Assembly (NCBI GenBank): GCA_964560325.1
Contig: CAZLLV010000248.1
Coordinates: forward strand, 1-13,144
Length of the DNA stretch: 13,144 bases
Reading direction: 5' to 3'
From: CAZLLV01 sp964560325
GTDB lineage: Bacteria > Acidobacteriota > Thermoanaerobaculia > Multivoradales > DATKCC01
Shown: in pieces, positions 5,481 through 11,914 of the stretch
How positions within the stretch are numbered: the stretch's first letter is position 1
Layout: the number at the start of each line of letters is the position of its first letter
Position numbers and translations under genes: made by a program
The notes under the pieces: model-generated
What the model saw: the letters and a program-made list of their open reading frames with translations, nothing else
The model's database searches: none
What the model was told of the DNA's origin: nothing

Positions 5481-7265
5481 CTACCGCGCAACCGTGATCC
5501 GAGCCCCCGGCTCGACCCCCTCGAACACCTGGACCGTCCCGTCCGGCCACCGCACGGTGAGCTGGGCGGGGCCTTCTCCCGCCGGGACGCCGAAGTGGAC
5601 CGGCAGGTCGTTCTGCGACAGGTAGGACGACGCCGTGCGCACCTCCTTCGTCTGCACCCGCGCTGTCTCACCGCTCCCGGTCGCCAGCTCCAGCCGCGCG
5701 CCGACGCCGCGTCTCTCCCCTCCCTCCCCACCCCGTAGCGCCACCGTCAACCACCCGCCCGCCGCCTCCGACACGTTCTCGTACGCGTCCGTCCGGTCGT
5801 TCGAATTCACCACCACCAGGTCGAGGTCGCCGTCGAGGTCGAGGTCGCCGTGCGCCAGGCCGCGGCTGACGCGCACCTCGTCGAGCCCCGTGCCCTCCCG
5901 CTCCACGAACCGCGCCGGTGCACCGGGCGGCGTCACGTTTTCGTAGAGCTGGTTGCGCTGCGCGTAGGCGCTCGTCCGGTTGATCTCGGCCGCGTTGTCG
6001 AGGATGTGGCCGTTGGCGATCGCGAGATCGGGGTCGCCGTCGTGGTCGAAGTCGCCGAAGACGGTGCCGAAGGCGAGACTGGTGAGCGAGCCGGTGGCGA
6101 GCCCGGAGGCGAAGCGGGCGTCGTGGAACAGGCCCGCGCCGAGATTCCGGTAGAAGGCGTTGGTCTCGATCTCGAAGTTGGTCACGAAGAGCTCCGGCCG
6201 GCCGTCGCCGTCCGCGTCCGCCAGCTCCACGCCCATGCCGCCCTCCGCCTTGCCGCCCTCGCCGTAGGCGGTGCCGGAGAGGATCGAGACGTCCTCGAAG
6301 CGCACCATCCCGTCTTCGCCGACCCCGCGGTTGACGAACAGCAGGTTCGGGTCGGCGTCGTTCGCCACGTAGACCTCCGGGAGCCGGTCGCCGTCGAGAT
6401 CCCCGGCCACCACGCCCAGGCCGGCGAACCGCGGGCCGGCGAGCCCGGCGGCCTCGGTGGCGTCGGTGAACCCGCCCTGTCCGTCGTTCCGGTAGAACCG
6501 ATCCGGAAGTCCGGGGTAGGCCTCGGGGTGGCAGTACGACTCCATGCCCGCCGCCGCGTCGCGGCACGGCCGGTGGCTCTCCACCCGGAAGTCGACGTAG
6601 CCGGCGACGTAGAGGTCGAGGTCGCCGTCGAGATCGGCGTCGAAGAAGGTCGCCGACGTGGTCCAGTGCTCCGCCCCCAGGCCGGAGGCGGCCGTCCGGT
6701 CGACGAAGGTGCCGTCGCCCCGGTTCTCGAAGAGCTGGTCGGCGCCCAGCTCGGTGACGTAGAGGTCGAGGTCGCCGTCGCCGTCGACATCACCCGCCGT
6801 CGCGCCCGAGCCGTAGTGCAGAACCTCGATCCCCGAGCGGTCGGTGACGTCGACGAAGCGGCGCTCCCCCGAATCGCCCGAGGCGCCGGCGTCGTTGCGG
6901 AAGAGCCGCGAGCGCGGCGGCTCCCCCTCGTAGCCGGGCAACGCGCCGCCGTCGACGAAGAAGAGGTCCGGGTCGCCGTCGCCGTCGTAGTCGAAGATCA
7001 CCACGCCGCCGACCACCGTCTCGACCATGTAGCGTCGGCCCGAACCGCCGTGGTGATGGCGGAACGAGACGCCCCAGGCGTCGGCGGTCTCCCGGAACCG
7101 GATGCGCGACTCCGCGGCCGCGGCCGGGGAGGGGTCCGACGGCGCCTGCGCGGCGGTCGGCGCGGCGGCCTGCGTGGCGGTCGATCCCGCCCCGGCGAGC
7201 AGGCAGACGAGCGCCACGATCGGCACGGAAGCGGCGGGAGGGCGGCGGAGAGGACGGCGGGACAT
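5481..7265 (-). CDS. secreted CRTAC1-type FG-GAP/VCBS repeat protein with ASPIC/UnbV domain
   Basis: 594 residues, complete. Signal peptide: twin-basic MSRRPLRRPP, hydrophobic stretch about 13-27, likely cleavage among ATQA-A around 33. Seven Asp-rich calcium-loop repeats are visible: FDYDGDGDPDLFFVDGG (91-107), DVDGDGDLDLYVTELG (159-174), DADLDGDLDLYVAGYVD (209-225), DLDGDRLPEVYVAND (289-303), DADGDGRPELFVTNF (350-364), DFDHDGDPDLAIANGH (405-420) and DLDLDGDLDLVVVNSND (474-490). These form a beta-propeller like integrin alpha chains. A PC234...YC245HP pair sits between repeats 3 and 4 and recurs in the paralogue at 11915-13144, suggesting a structural disulphide. The ASPIC/UnbV domain covers about 505-594 (GVGARLEL, SSYLSQNDLPVHFGV, LTVRWPDGTVQVFEGVEPG). 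Surface or periplasmic, possibly adhesion-like; biochemical role unknown. It diverges from the glycosyltransferase operon. Confidence 0.95.
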   Translation of the reverse strand: MSRRPLRRPPAASVPIVALVCLLAGAGSTATQAAAPTAAQAPSDPSPAAAAESRIRFRETADAWGVSFRHHHGGSGRRYMVETVVGGVVIFDYDGDGDPDLFFVDGGALPGYEGEPPRSRLFRNDAGASGDSGERRFVDVTDRSGIEVLHYGSGATAGDVDGDGDLDLYVTELGADQLFENRGDGTFVDRTAASGLGAEHWTTSATFFDADLDGDLDLYVAGYVDFRVESHRPCRDAAAGMESYCHPEAYPGLPDRFYRNDGQGGFTDATEAAGLAGPRFAGLGVVAGDLDGDRLPEVYVANDADPNLLFVNRGVGEDGMVRFEDVSILSGTAYGEGGKAEGGMGVELADADGDGRPELFVTNFEIETNAFYRNLGAGLFHDARFASGLATGSLTSLAFGTVFGDFDHDGDPDLAIANGHILDNAAEINRTSAYAQRNQLYENVTPPGAPARFVEREGTGLDEVRVSRGLAHGDLDLDGDLDLVVVNSNDRTDAYENVSEAAGGWLTVALRGGEGGERRGVGARLELATGSGETARVQTKEVRTASSYLSQNDLPVHFGVPAGEGPAQLTVRWPDGTVQVFEGVEPGARITVAR

Positions 7266-7399
7266 CGCAGGGCTCGGATCGGCGTGGCCGAGGACGGCAA
7301 CCTACCATGCCGAGGGCGACCGCGAAGGACCGCGAGCCGCGCCCGACCCCTCCGGCCGGCGTCTGGCCGGTGCAGGCAGCCGCGTGCTACCCTCCGCCG

Positions 7400-8191
7400 G
7401 TGCTCACCGACAAGCCGGCCGTGGCACGCCGCGTCCTGGTCGTGATCCCGACGTACGACGAGGCGGACAACGTCGCGCCCCTCTCCCGCCGCGTGCTCGA
7501 TGCGCTGCCGTCGGCGGAGATGCTGTTCGTGGACGATGGCTCGCCCGACGGCACCGCCGAGCGCGTGCGCGAGCTGGCGCGGGACGACCGGCGCATCCGC
7601 CTCCTCTCGCGGCCACGCAAGCTCGGCCTCGGCACCGCCTATCTGGCCGGCTTCGGGATCGCGCTCGACGAAGGCTTCGACCTGGTGGTGACGATGGACG
7701 CCGACCTGTCGCACGACCCGGCGCACCTGCCCGGGCTGGTCGCGGCCACCGGGCGGCACGACCTGGTGCTCGGCTCGCGCTACGTGCCGGGCGGCGGGAT
7801 CGAGAACTGGGGCGCGCACCGGCGCCTCCTCTCGCGCACCGCGAACGCCGTCGCCCGCCGGCTGCTCCGGCTGCCGGTGCACGACGGCACCTCCGGCTTC
7901 CGGGCGTACCGGGCGGGCGCGCTCCGGGCCCTGCCGCTCGACACCATCCGCAGCTCGGGCTACTCGTTCCTCGAAGAGATCACCTTCCTCGCCGCGCGCG
8001 GCGGATTGTCACTGGGCGAGGTGCCGATCGTCTTCTGCGACCGCGAAGGCGGGCGCTCGAAGATCTCGGCGCGGGAGATCTTCCTCGCCGTCTACCACCT
8101 GCTGCGACTCCGGTGGTCGGCCGGGCGGAGCGGAGCCGCCGCGTCCCTGCCGGCCGCCGTCCCGTCGCCGATCGAAGCGCCCGAGAGCTAG
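7400..8191 (+). CDS. polyprenol-phosphate sugar (mannose) synthase, GT2 family (DPM1-like)
   Basis: This enzyme would transfer a sugar from a nucleotide donor to a polyprenyl phosphate at the cytoplasmic membrane face. Counted from the GTG at 7400, the order of motifs is VLVVIPTYDEADN (13-25), LFVDDGSPDGT (42-52), KLGLGTAYLAGF (74-85), the metal-binding TMDADLSHDP (98-107), VLGSRYVPGGGI (123-134), DGTSGFRAYR (162-171), YSFLEEITF (188-196) and DREGGRSKI (214-222). The length of 263 fits the soluble, DPM1-only class. GTG 7400 is preferred because it puts about 12 residues before the first strand, as in the family. An ATG at 7307 adds 31 unconserved residues with a distant GAGGA. A TACCCT box 6 nt before the GTG would suit a leaderless transcript. 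It heads a three-gene operon with the GT-C enzyme 27 bp downstream. The sugar is not deducible. Confidence 0.92.
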   Translation: MLTDKPAVARRVLVVIPTYDEADNVAPLSRRVLDALPSAEMLFVDDGSPDGTAERVRELARDDRRIRLLSRPRKLGLGTAYLAGFGIALDEGFDLVVTMDADLSHDPAHLPGLVAATGRHDLVLGSRYVPGGGIENWGAHRRLLSRTANAVARRLLRLPVHDGTSGFRAYRAGALRALPLDTIRSSGYSFLEEITFLAARGGLSLGEVPIVFCDREGGRSKISAREIFLAVYHLLRLRWSAGRSGAAASLPAAVPSPIEAPES

Positions 8192-8218
8192 CGGGCCACC
8201 GCCTCGGTCTCGCCGAAA

Positions 8219-9790
8219 ATGAGCCCGCGCGCCGCCCTCGGCCTCTTCGCCGCCTTCTCCCTCGTCCGCGCCCTGATCGCGCCGGCGTTCGGGCTGATGC
8301 CGCAGAGCGCCTACTACTTCACCTACGCCGAGCACCCGGCGCTCTCGTACTACGACCACCCACCGATGATCGGCTGGCTGCTCTGGCCGGCGGCGGCGCT
8401 GTTCGGCAAGAGCGCTCTCGCGGTGCGCGGCACCGTCTTCGTCACCACGCTCGCCACCCAGGTCGCCCTCTACGCCCTCGGCCGCCGCCTCCTGGGCGCG
8501 GACGCCGCCGGCCGCGCGCTGGTCTTCTTCACCGCGAGCGGCGTGGCGCTGCTGCTCTCGTTCATCGCGGTGCCGGACGTGCCGCTCCTCCTCTTCTGGA
8601 CTCTGTCGCTCCTGGCGCTCGAGCGGGCGCTCTTCCCGGTCGAGGCCGAGGGTGGCGAGGTCGAGGGCGGCCGACGTTCCGGCCGGTGTTCCTGGCTCCC
8701 CTGGATAGCGGCCGGCGTCGCCATGGGCCTCGCCTTCCTCTCCAAGTACACCGGTGTCTTCCTCCAGGGCGGGCTCGTCCTCTTCCTCCTCGCCTCGCCC
8801 GCGCACCGCCCCCTCCTGCGCACCGCTCGGCCCTGGCTCGCGCTCGCCGTCGCGCAGGCGGTCTCGCTCCCGGTCTGGATCTGGAACCTGCGCCACGACT
8901 TCGCCTCGTTCGCGTTCCAGTTCGGCGGGCGCGCGGCCGAGAGCCGCTTCGACCCGGACGACGCGCTCGGCTTTCTGGCGAGCCAGATGGCGGTGCTCCT
9001 GCCGGTCGGCTTCGGGCTCTTCGTCTGGGTTCTCGGCGGCCGAACGCTCCGCGCCCTGCGCCGGCCGCGGCGGATCACCGAGTCCGTCGGCGAGCGCGAG
9101 CTCTTCCTGCTCGCCTTCGCGGTGCCGCTCTTCGCCACCTGCCTGGCGCTCTCGACCGTCACCTGGGTGAAGGTGAACTGGCCGATGCCGGCCTACCTCT
9201 CCGGCCTGCTGCTGGTCGCGGCGGCGGCCGGACGGCGGGCGACGGCGTGGCAGGCGGGGCTCGGGGCGGCGCTCCTGGCGGTGGCGGCGGTCGAGCTCGT
9301 CGCCTACCCGGTGCCGGTGCACAGCAACGACACCTGGTGGGGCTGGCGCGAGCTCGCCACCGAGGTCGAGACGGTGGCCGAGCGGCACCCGGACCGCTTC
9401 TTCTTCTCGGGCGACAACTACAAGACGACCGCCGAGCTCCGCTTCCACACCGAACTGCCGGTCTACGGCATGAACGTGATCGGCTGGAACGCCCTCCAGT
9501 ACGACTACATCGGCGAGGACCTGTCGCGGCTCGCCGGGCGGGACGCCTTCCTGCTCCTGGCCGAGGAGGATCTGCGCCCGAGCGAGCGGACCGAGCGCTA
9601 TGTCGCCCGCACGCGGCGCTACTTCGAGAGGGTCGAAGAGGTGGCGCCGATCGAGCTCCGCCACCGGGGCGAGGTGGTGCGGATGTGGCGGGTGTTCTCT
9701 TGTGAAATCTACCGAGGGCCACTCGCCGGGCCTCGGCGTGGACTCGATGCTGTGCCCGGGGAGTCGACTGGTACGATCGAGGGCCGATGA
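8219..9790 (+). CDS. GT-C membrane glycosyltransferase, ArnT/PMT (GT39/83-like) family
   Basis: 523 residues with roughly ten hydrophobic segments up to about residue 365 (first about 6-26; others near 52-66, 70-90, 99-117, 119-137, 160-176, 181-193, 203-221, 252-274, 294-312, 322-338, 346-363), then a soluble C-terminal domain of about 130 residues. Diagnostic motifs are AYYFTYAEHPALSYYDHPPM in the first extracytoplasmic loop (31-50), VPDVPLLLFW (118-127), GLAFLSKYTGVFL (170-182) and WVKVNWPMPAYL (316-327). Such enzymes move a sugar from polyprenyl phosphate to lipid A, a protein or another acceptor outside the membrane. The usual acidic pair before AYYW is replaced by Q29-S30, leaving D46 and D120 as candidate acids. 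The upstream GT2 synthase would supply its donor. The stop overlaps the next start (ATGA). No strong ribosome-binding site precedes the ATG at 8219. Confidence 0.88.
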   Translation: MSPRAALGLFAAFSLVRALIAPAFGLMPQSAYYFTYAEHPALSYYDHPPMIGWLLWPAAALFGKSALAVRGTVFVTTLATQVALYALGRRLLGADAAGRALVFFTASGVALLLSFIAVPDVPLLLFWTLSLLALERALFPVEAEGGEVEGGRRSGRCSWLPWIAAGVAMGLAFLSKYTGVFLQGGLVLFLLASPAHRPLLRTARPWLALAVAQAVSLPVWIWNLRHDFASFAFQFGGRAAESRFDPDDALGFLASQMAVLLPVGFGLFVWVLGGRTLRALRRPRRITESVGERELFLLAFAVPLFATCLALSTVTWVKVNWPMPAYLSGLLLVAAAAGRRATAWQAGLGAALLAVAAVELVAYPVPVHSNDTWWGWRELATEVETVAERHPDRFFFSGDNYKTTAELRFHTELPVYGMNVIGWNALQYDYIGEDLSRLAGRDAFLLLAEEDLRPSERTERYVARTRRYFERVEEVAPIELRHRGEVVRMWRVFSCEIYRGPLAGPRRGLDAVPGESTGTIEGR

Positions 9791-11802
9791 GCCATCGCCG
9801 TACCCGCCTCCGCCTCGCCGCACCCCTCCTCCTGCTCGCCACCCTCGCCGCGACCGGCGCCTGCCGGCGCGGCGGGGTCGAGAGCGTACCGGGCGGGCGG
9901 CCGATCGTTCTGATCTCGATCGACACCCTCCGCTCCGACCGCCTGCCGGCCTACGGCTACGAGGGAGTGGAGACGCCGGCGCTCGACGCCCTGCGCGAGG
10001 ACTCGATCCTGTTCGAGCGCGCCTACGCCCACGTGCCGCTCACCCTGCCGTCGCACGCGTCGCTCCTGACCGGCCTCCTGCCGCCGGAGCACGGCGTGCG
10101 CGACAACGCCGGCTACCGGCTGACCGAGGGCGCCGGCACGACGATCCCCGAGCGCCTGAGCTCGGCCGGCTACGCCACCGGCGCCGCCGTCTCCGCCTTC
10201 GTGATGCGCGCCGAGACCGGCCTCGCCCGCGGCTTCGACCACTACGACGACCGGCTCTCCGAGGCGGAGAGCGCCACCATCGGCGAGATCCAGCGCTCCG
10301 GGGGGCAGACGCTCGACGCCGCCCTGGAGTGGCTCGACACGGTCGAGCAGCGACCGTTCTTCCTCTTCTTCCACATCTACGAGCCGCACACCCCCTGGAC
10401 CCCGCCGCGCGACGTCGCCGCCCGCTACGGCGACACCTACGACGGCGAGGTGGCGGCGTCGGACGCGGTCGTCGGACGGCTGGTCGAAGCGCTGCGCGAG
10501 CGCGACCTCTACGAGCGCTCGACGGTGATCGTGCTCTCCGACCACGGCGAGGGCCTGGGCGACCACGGCGAGAAGGAGCACGGCATCCTCCTCTACCGGG
10601 AGGATCTCCAGGTGCCGCTCCTCGTCAAGCTCCCCGGCAACCGGCGCGCCGGAGCGACGGTCGCCGAACCGGTCCAGCTCGTCGATCTCGCGCCGACGCT
10701 CCTCGAGCTCGCCGGCCTCGACCCGATGCGCCCCCTCCCGGGCACCTCGCTCCTCACCGTCGCCGCCGAAGACCGCCGGGCGCCCGAGTCGCCGCGCTCG
10801 ATCTACGCCGAGACCTTCCACCCGCGCCTGCGATTCGGCTGGAGCGAGCTGACCTCGGTCGTGATGGGGGACCACCATTACATCGAGGGCGGCGGCCGGG
10901 GCGAGCTGTTCGACCTGGTCGAGGACCCGGCCGAGACGAACGACATCCTGCGCGAGGACCGCCGAGCGTACGCCCGCCTGCGCGACGCCTTGGGGAGCTA
11001 CGACACCGCGCTCGATCCGCCGTTCGAGGAGGAGAGCGACACCCGCGATGCGCTCGCCTCGCTCGGCTACCTGGGGAGCACGACGACCGACGAGGGCGAC
11101 CTGCCCGACCCGCGGCAGAAGATCGCGGCGCTCGCACCCCTGCGCGAGGCGGTCACGCGGGTGCAGGAGGGAGAGAACGAGCAGGCGATCCCGCTCCTGC
11201 GGCGCGCGACCGAGGAGATCCCGCGCTCGATCGACGCCTGGCAGTTCTTCGGGCTGGCGCTCGAGCGAACGGGGCGGAGGGAGGAAGCGTTCGACGCCTA
11301 CCAGAGGGCGTTCGAGCTCTCGAACGGCTCGCCGCTGCTCGCCGCACCGATGGGCCGGCTCGCCTTCGAGCTGGAGCGCTGGACCGATGCGGCGGCGCTC
11401 CTCGCGACGGCCGTGCAGGCCAACCCGGACGCCCTCGAGCCACGCCTGATGCTGACCCGCGCCCACCTCTTCTCCGGCCAGCTCGAGCCGGCGCTGCTCG
11501 CCGCCCGTAGCGCGGTCGAGGTGGCGCCCGACAGCGCCGCCGCCCACTACCAGCTCGGCGCGGTCCGTATGGGTCTCCAGGACGGCGCGGCCGCCGAGGT
11601 GTCGCTGCGACGCGCGCTCGAGATCGATCCCGAGCACGCCGGCGCCCTCTCCGACCTCGCGGTGCTCCTGATGAGCCAGGGCCGCCGGATCGAAGCCCGC
11701 CAGGTGCTCGAACGCCTGATCGCGGTGCAACCGGACAACCCCGGCCCCCGGCGGCTGCTCGAACGCCTCGACCAGCTCGGCCCGGCGCCCGGCGAGCCTT
11801 GA
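9787..11802 (+). CDS. sulfatase-fold lipoprotein with C-terminal TPR domain
   Basis: 671 residues. The N-terminus (MSHRRTRLRLAAPLLLLATL, then AATGAC26) looks like a lipoprotein signal. The alkaline-phosphatase-superfamily domain spans about 38-430: ISIDTLRSDRLPAYGY with metal ligand D46, VPLTLPSHASLLTG (84-96), HGVRDN (102-107), FFLFFHIYEPHTPW (191-204), VIVLSDHGEGLGDHGEKEHG (247-266) with D252/H253, and the late 'LFDLVEDPAETND' (374-386). The formylglycine position of sulfatases (C/S-x-P-S-R) is T86-L-P-S-H, so it cannot be a standard formylglycine sulfatase. A threonine nucleophile as in phosphoethanolamine- or LTA-synthase-type enzymes is possible. Residues about 440-665 carry five or six TPR units. 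GAGGG at 9779-9783 lies 3 nt before the start. Last gene of the GT2/GT-C operon; it probably acts on a surface glycan or phospho-ester, as inferred from context. Confidence 0.92.
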   Translation: MSHRRTRLRLAAPLLLLATLAATGACRRGGVESVPGGRPIVLISIDTLRSDRLPAYGYEGVETPALDALREDSILFERAYAHVPLTLPSHASLLTGLLPPEHGVRDNAGYRLTEGAGTTIPERLSSAGYATGAAVSAFVMRAETGLARGFDHYDDRLSEAESATIGEIQRSGGQTLDAALEWLDTVEQRPFFLFFHIYEPHTPWTPPRDVAARYGDTYDGEVAASDAVVGRLVEALRERDLYERSTVIVLSDHGEGLGDHGEKEHGILLYREDLQVPLLVKLPGNRRAGATVAEPVQLVDLAPTLLELAGLDPMRPLPGTSLLTVAAEDRRAPESPRSIYAETFHPRLRFGWSELTSVVMGDHHYIEGGGRGELFDLVEDPAETNDILREDRRAYARLRDALGSYDTALDPPFEEESDTRDALASLGYLGSTTTDEGDLPDPRQKIAALAPLREAVTRVQEGENEQAIPLLRRATEEIPRSIDAWQFFGLALERTGRREEAFDAYQRAFELSNGSPLLAAPMGRLAFELERWTDAAALLATAVQANPDALEPRLMLTRAHLFSGQLEPALLAARSAVEVAPDSAAAHYQLGAVRMGLQDGAAAEVSLRRALEIDPEHAGALSDLAVLLMSQGRRIEARQVLERLIAVQPDNPGPRRLLERLDQLGPAPGEP

Positions 11803-11825
11803 TTCAGCACCCCACCTCTCCCCTT

Positions 11826-11855
11826 CCCTCTCCGCCCCTCGAGGGGCAGAGAGGG
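11826..11855. terminator. hairpin between convergent genes
   Basis: CCCTCTC (11826-11832) pairs with GAGAGGG (11849-11855). After one C/A mismatch, GCCCC (11834-11838) pairs with GGGGC (11843-11847) around a TCGA loop. It lies 24 bp after the sulfatase-fold gene's stop, in the 112-bp gap before the stop of the convergent CRTAC1-type gene. There is no T-tract on either side, so it is at best a weak bidirectional terminator or an mRNA 3'-end stabiliser. Confidence 0.4.
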
Positions 11856-11888
11856 CGCCCCCGCCCGAACCCCTTTCTGCGTGGCTGC

Positions 11889-11910
11889 GTAGGGCGGGAT
11901 CGCGCCCTAC
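11889..11910. terminator. second hairpin between convergent genes
   Basis: GTAGGGCG (11889-11896) is exactly complementary to CGCCCTAC (11903-11910) with a 6-nt loop. It ends 4 bp from the stop codon of the minus-strand CRTAC1-type gene. No T-run follows on either strand. It could define the 3' end of that transcript or be a small dispersed palindrome. Confidence 0.4.
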
Positions 11911-11914
11911 GGGT

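Noticed and set aside
5850..7445. 531-codon plus-strand open frame over the CRTAC1-type gene
   Set aside because: It is the complement of Asp/Gly-rich repeats, yielding Val/Glu/Ala-rich low-complexity protein; the minus strand has the full set of family motifs.
7102..9705. 867-codon plus-strand frame spanning the two glycosyltransferase genes
   Set aside because: Arg/Ala/Pro-rich translation without motifs; the other frames encode complete GT2 and GT-C enzymes.
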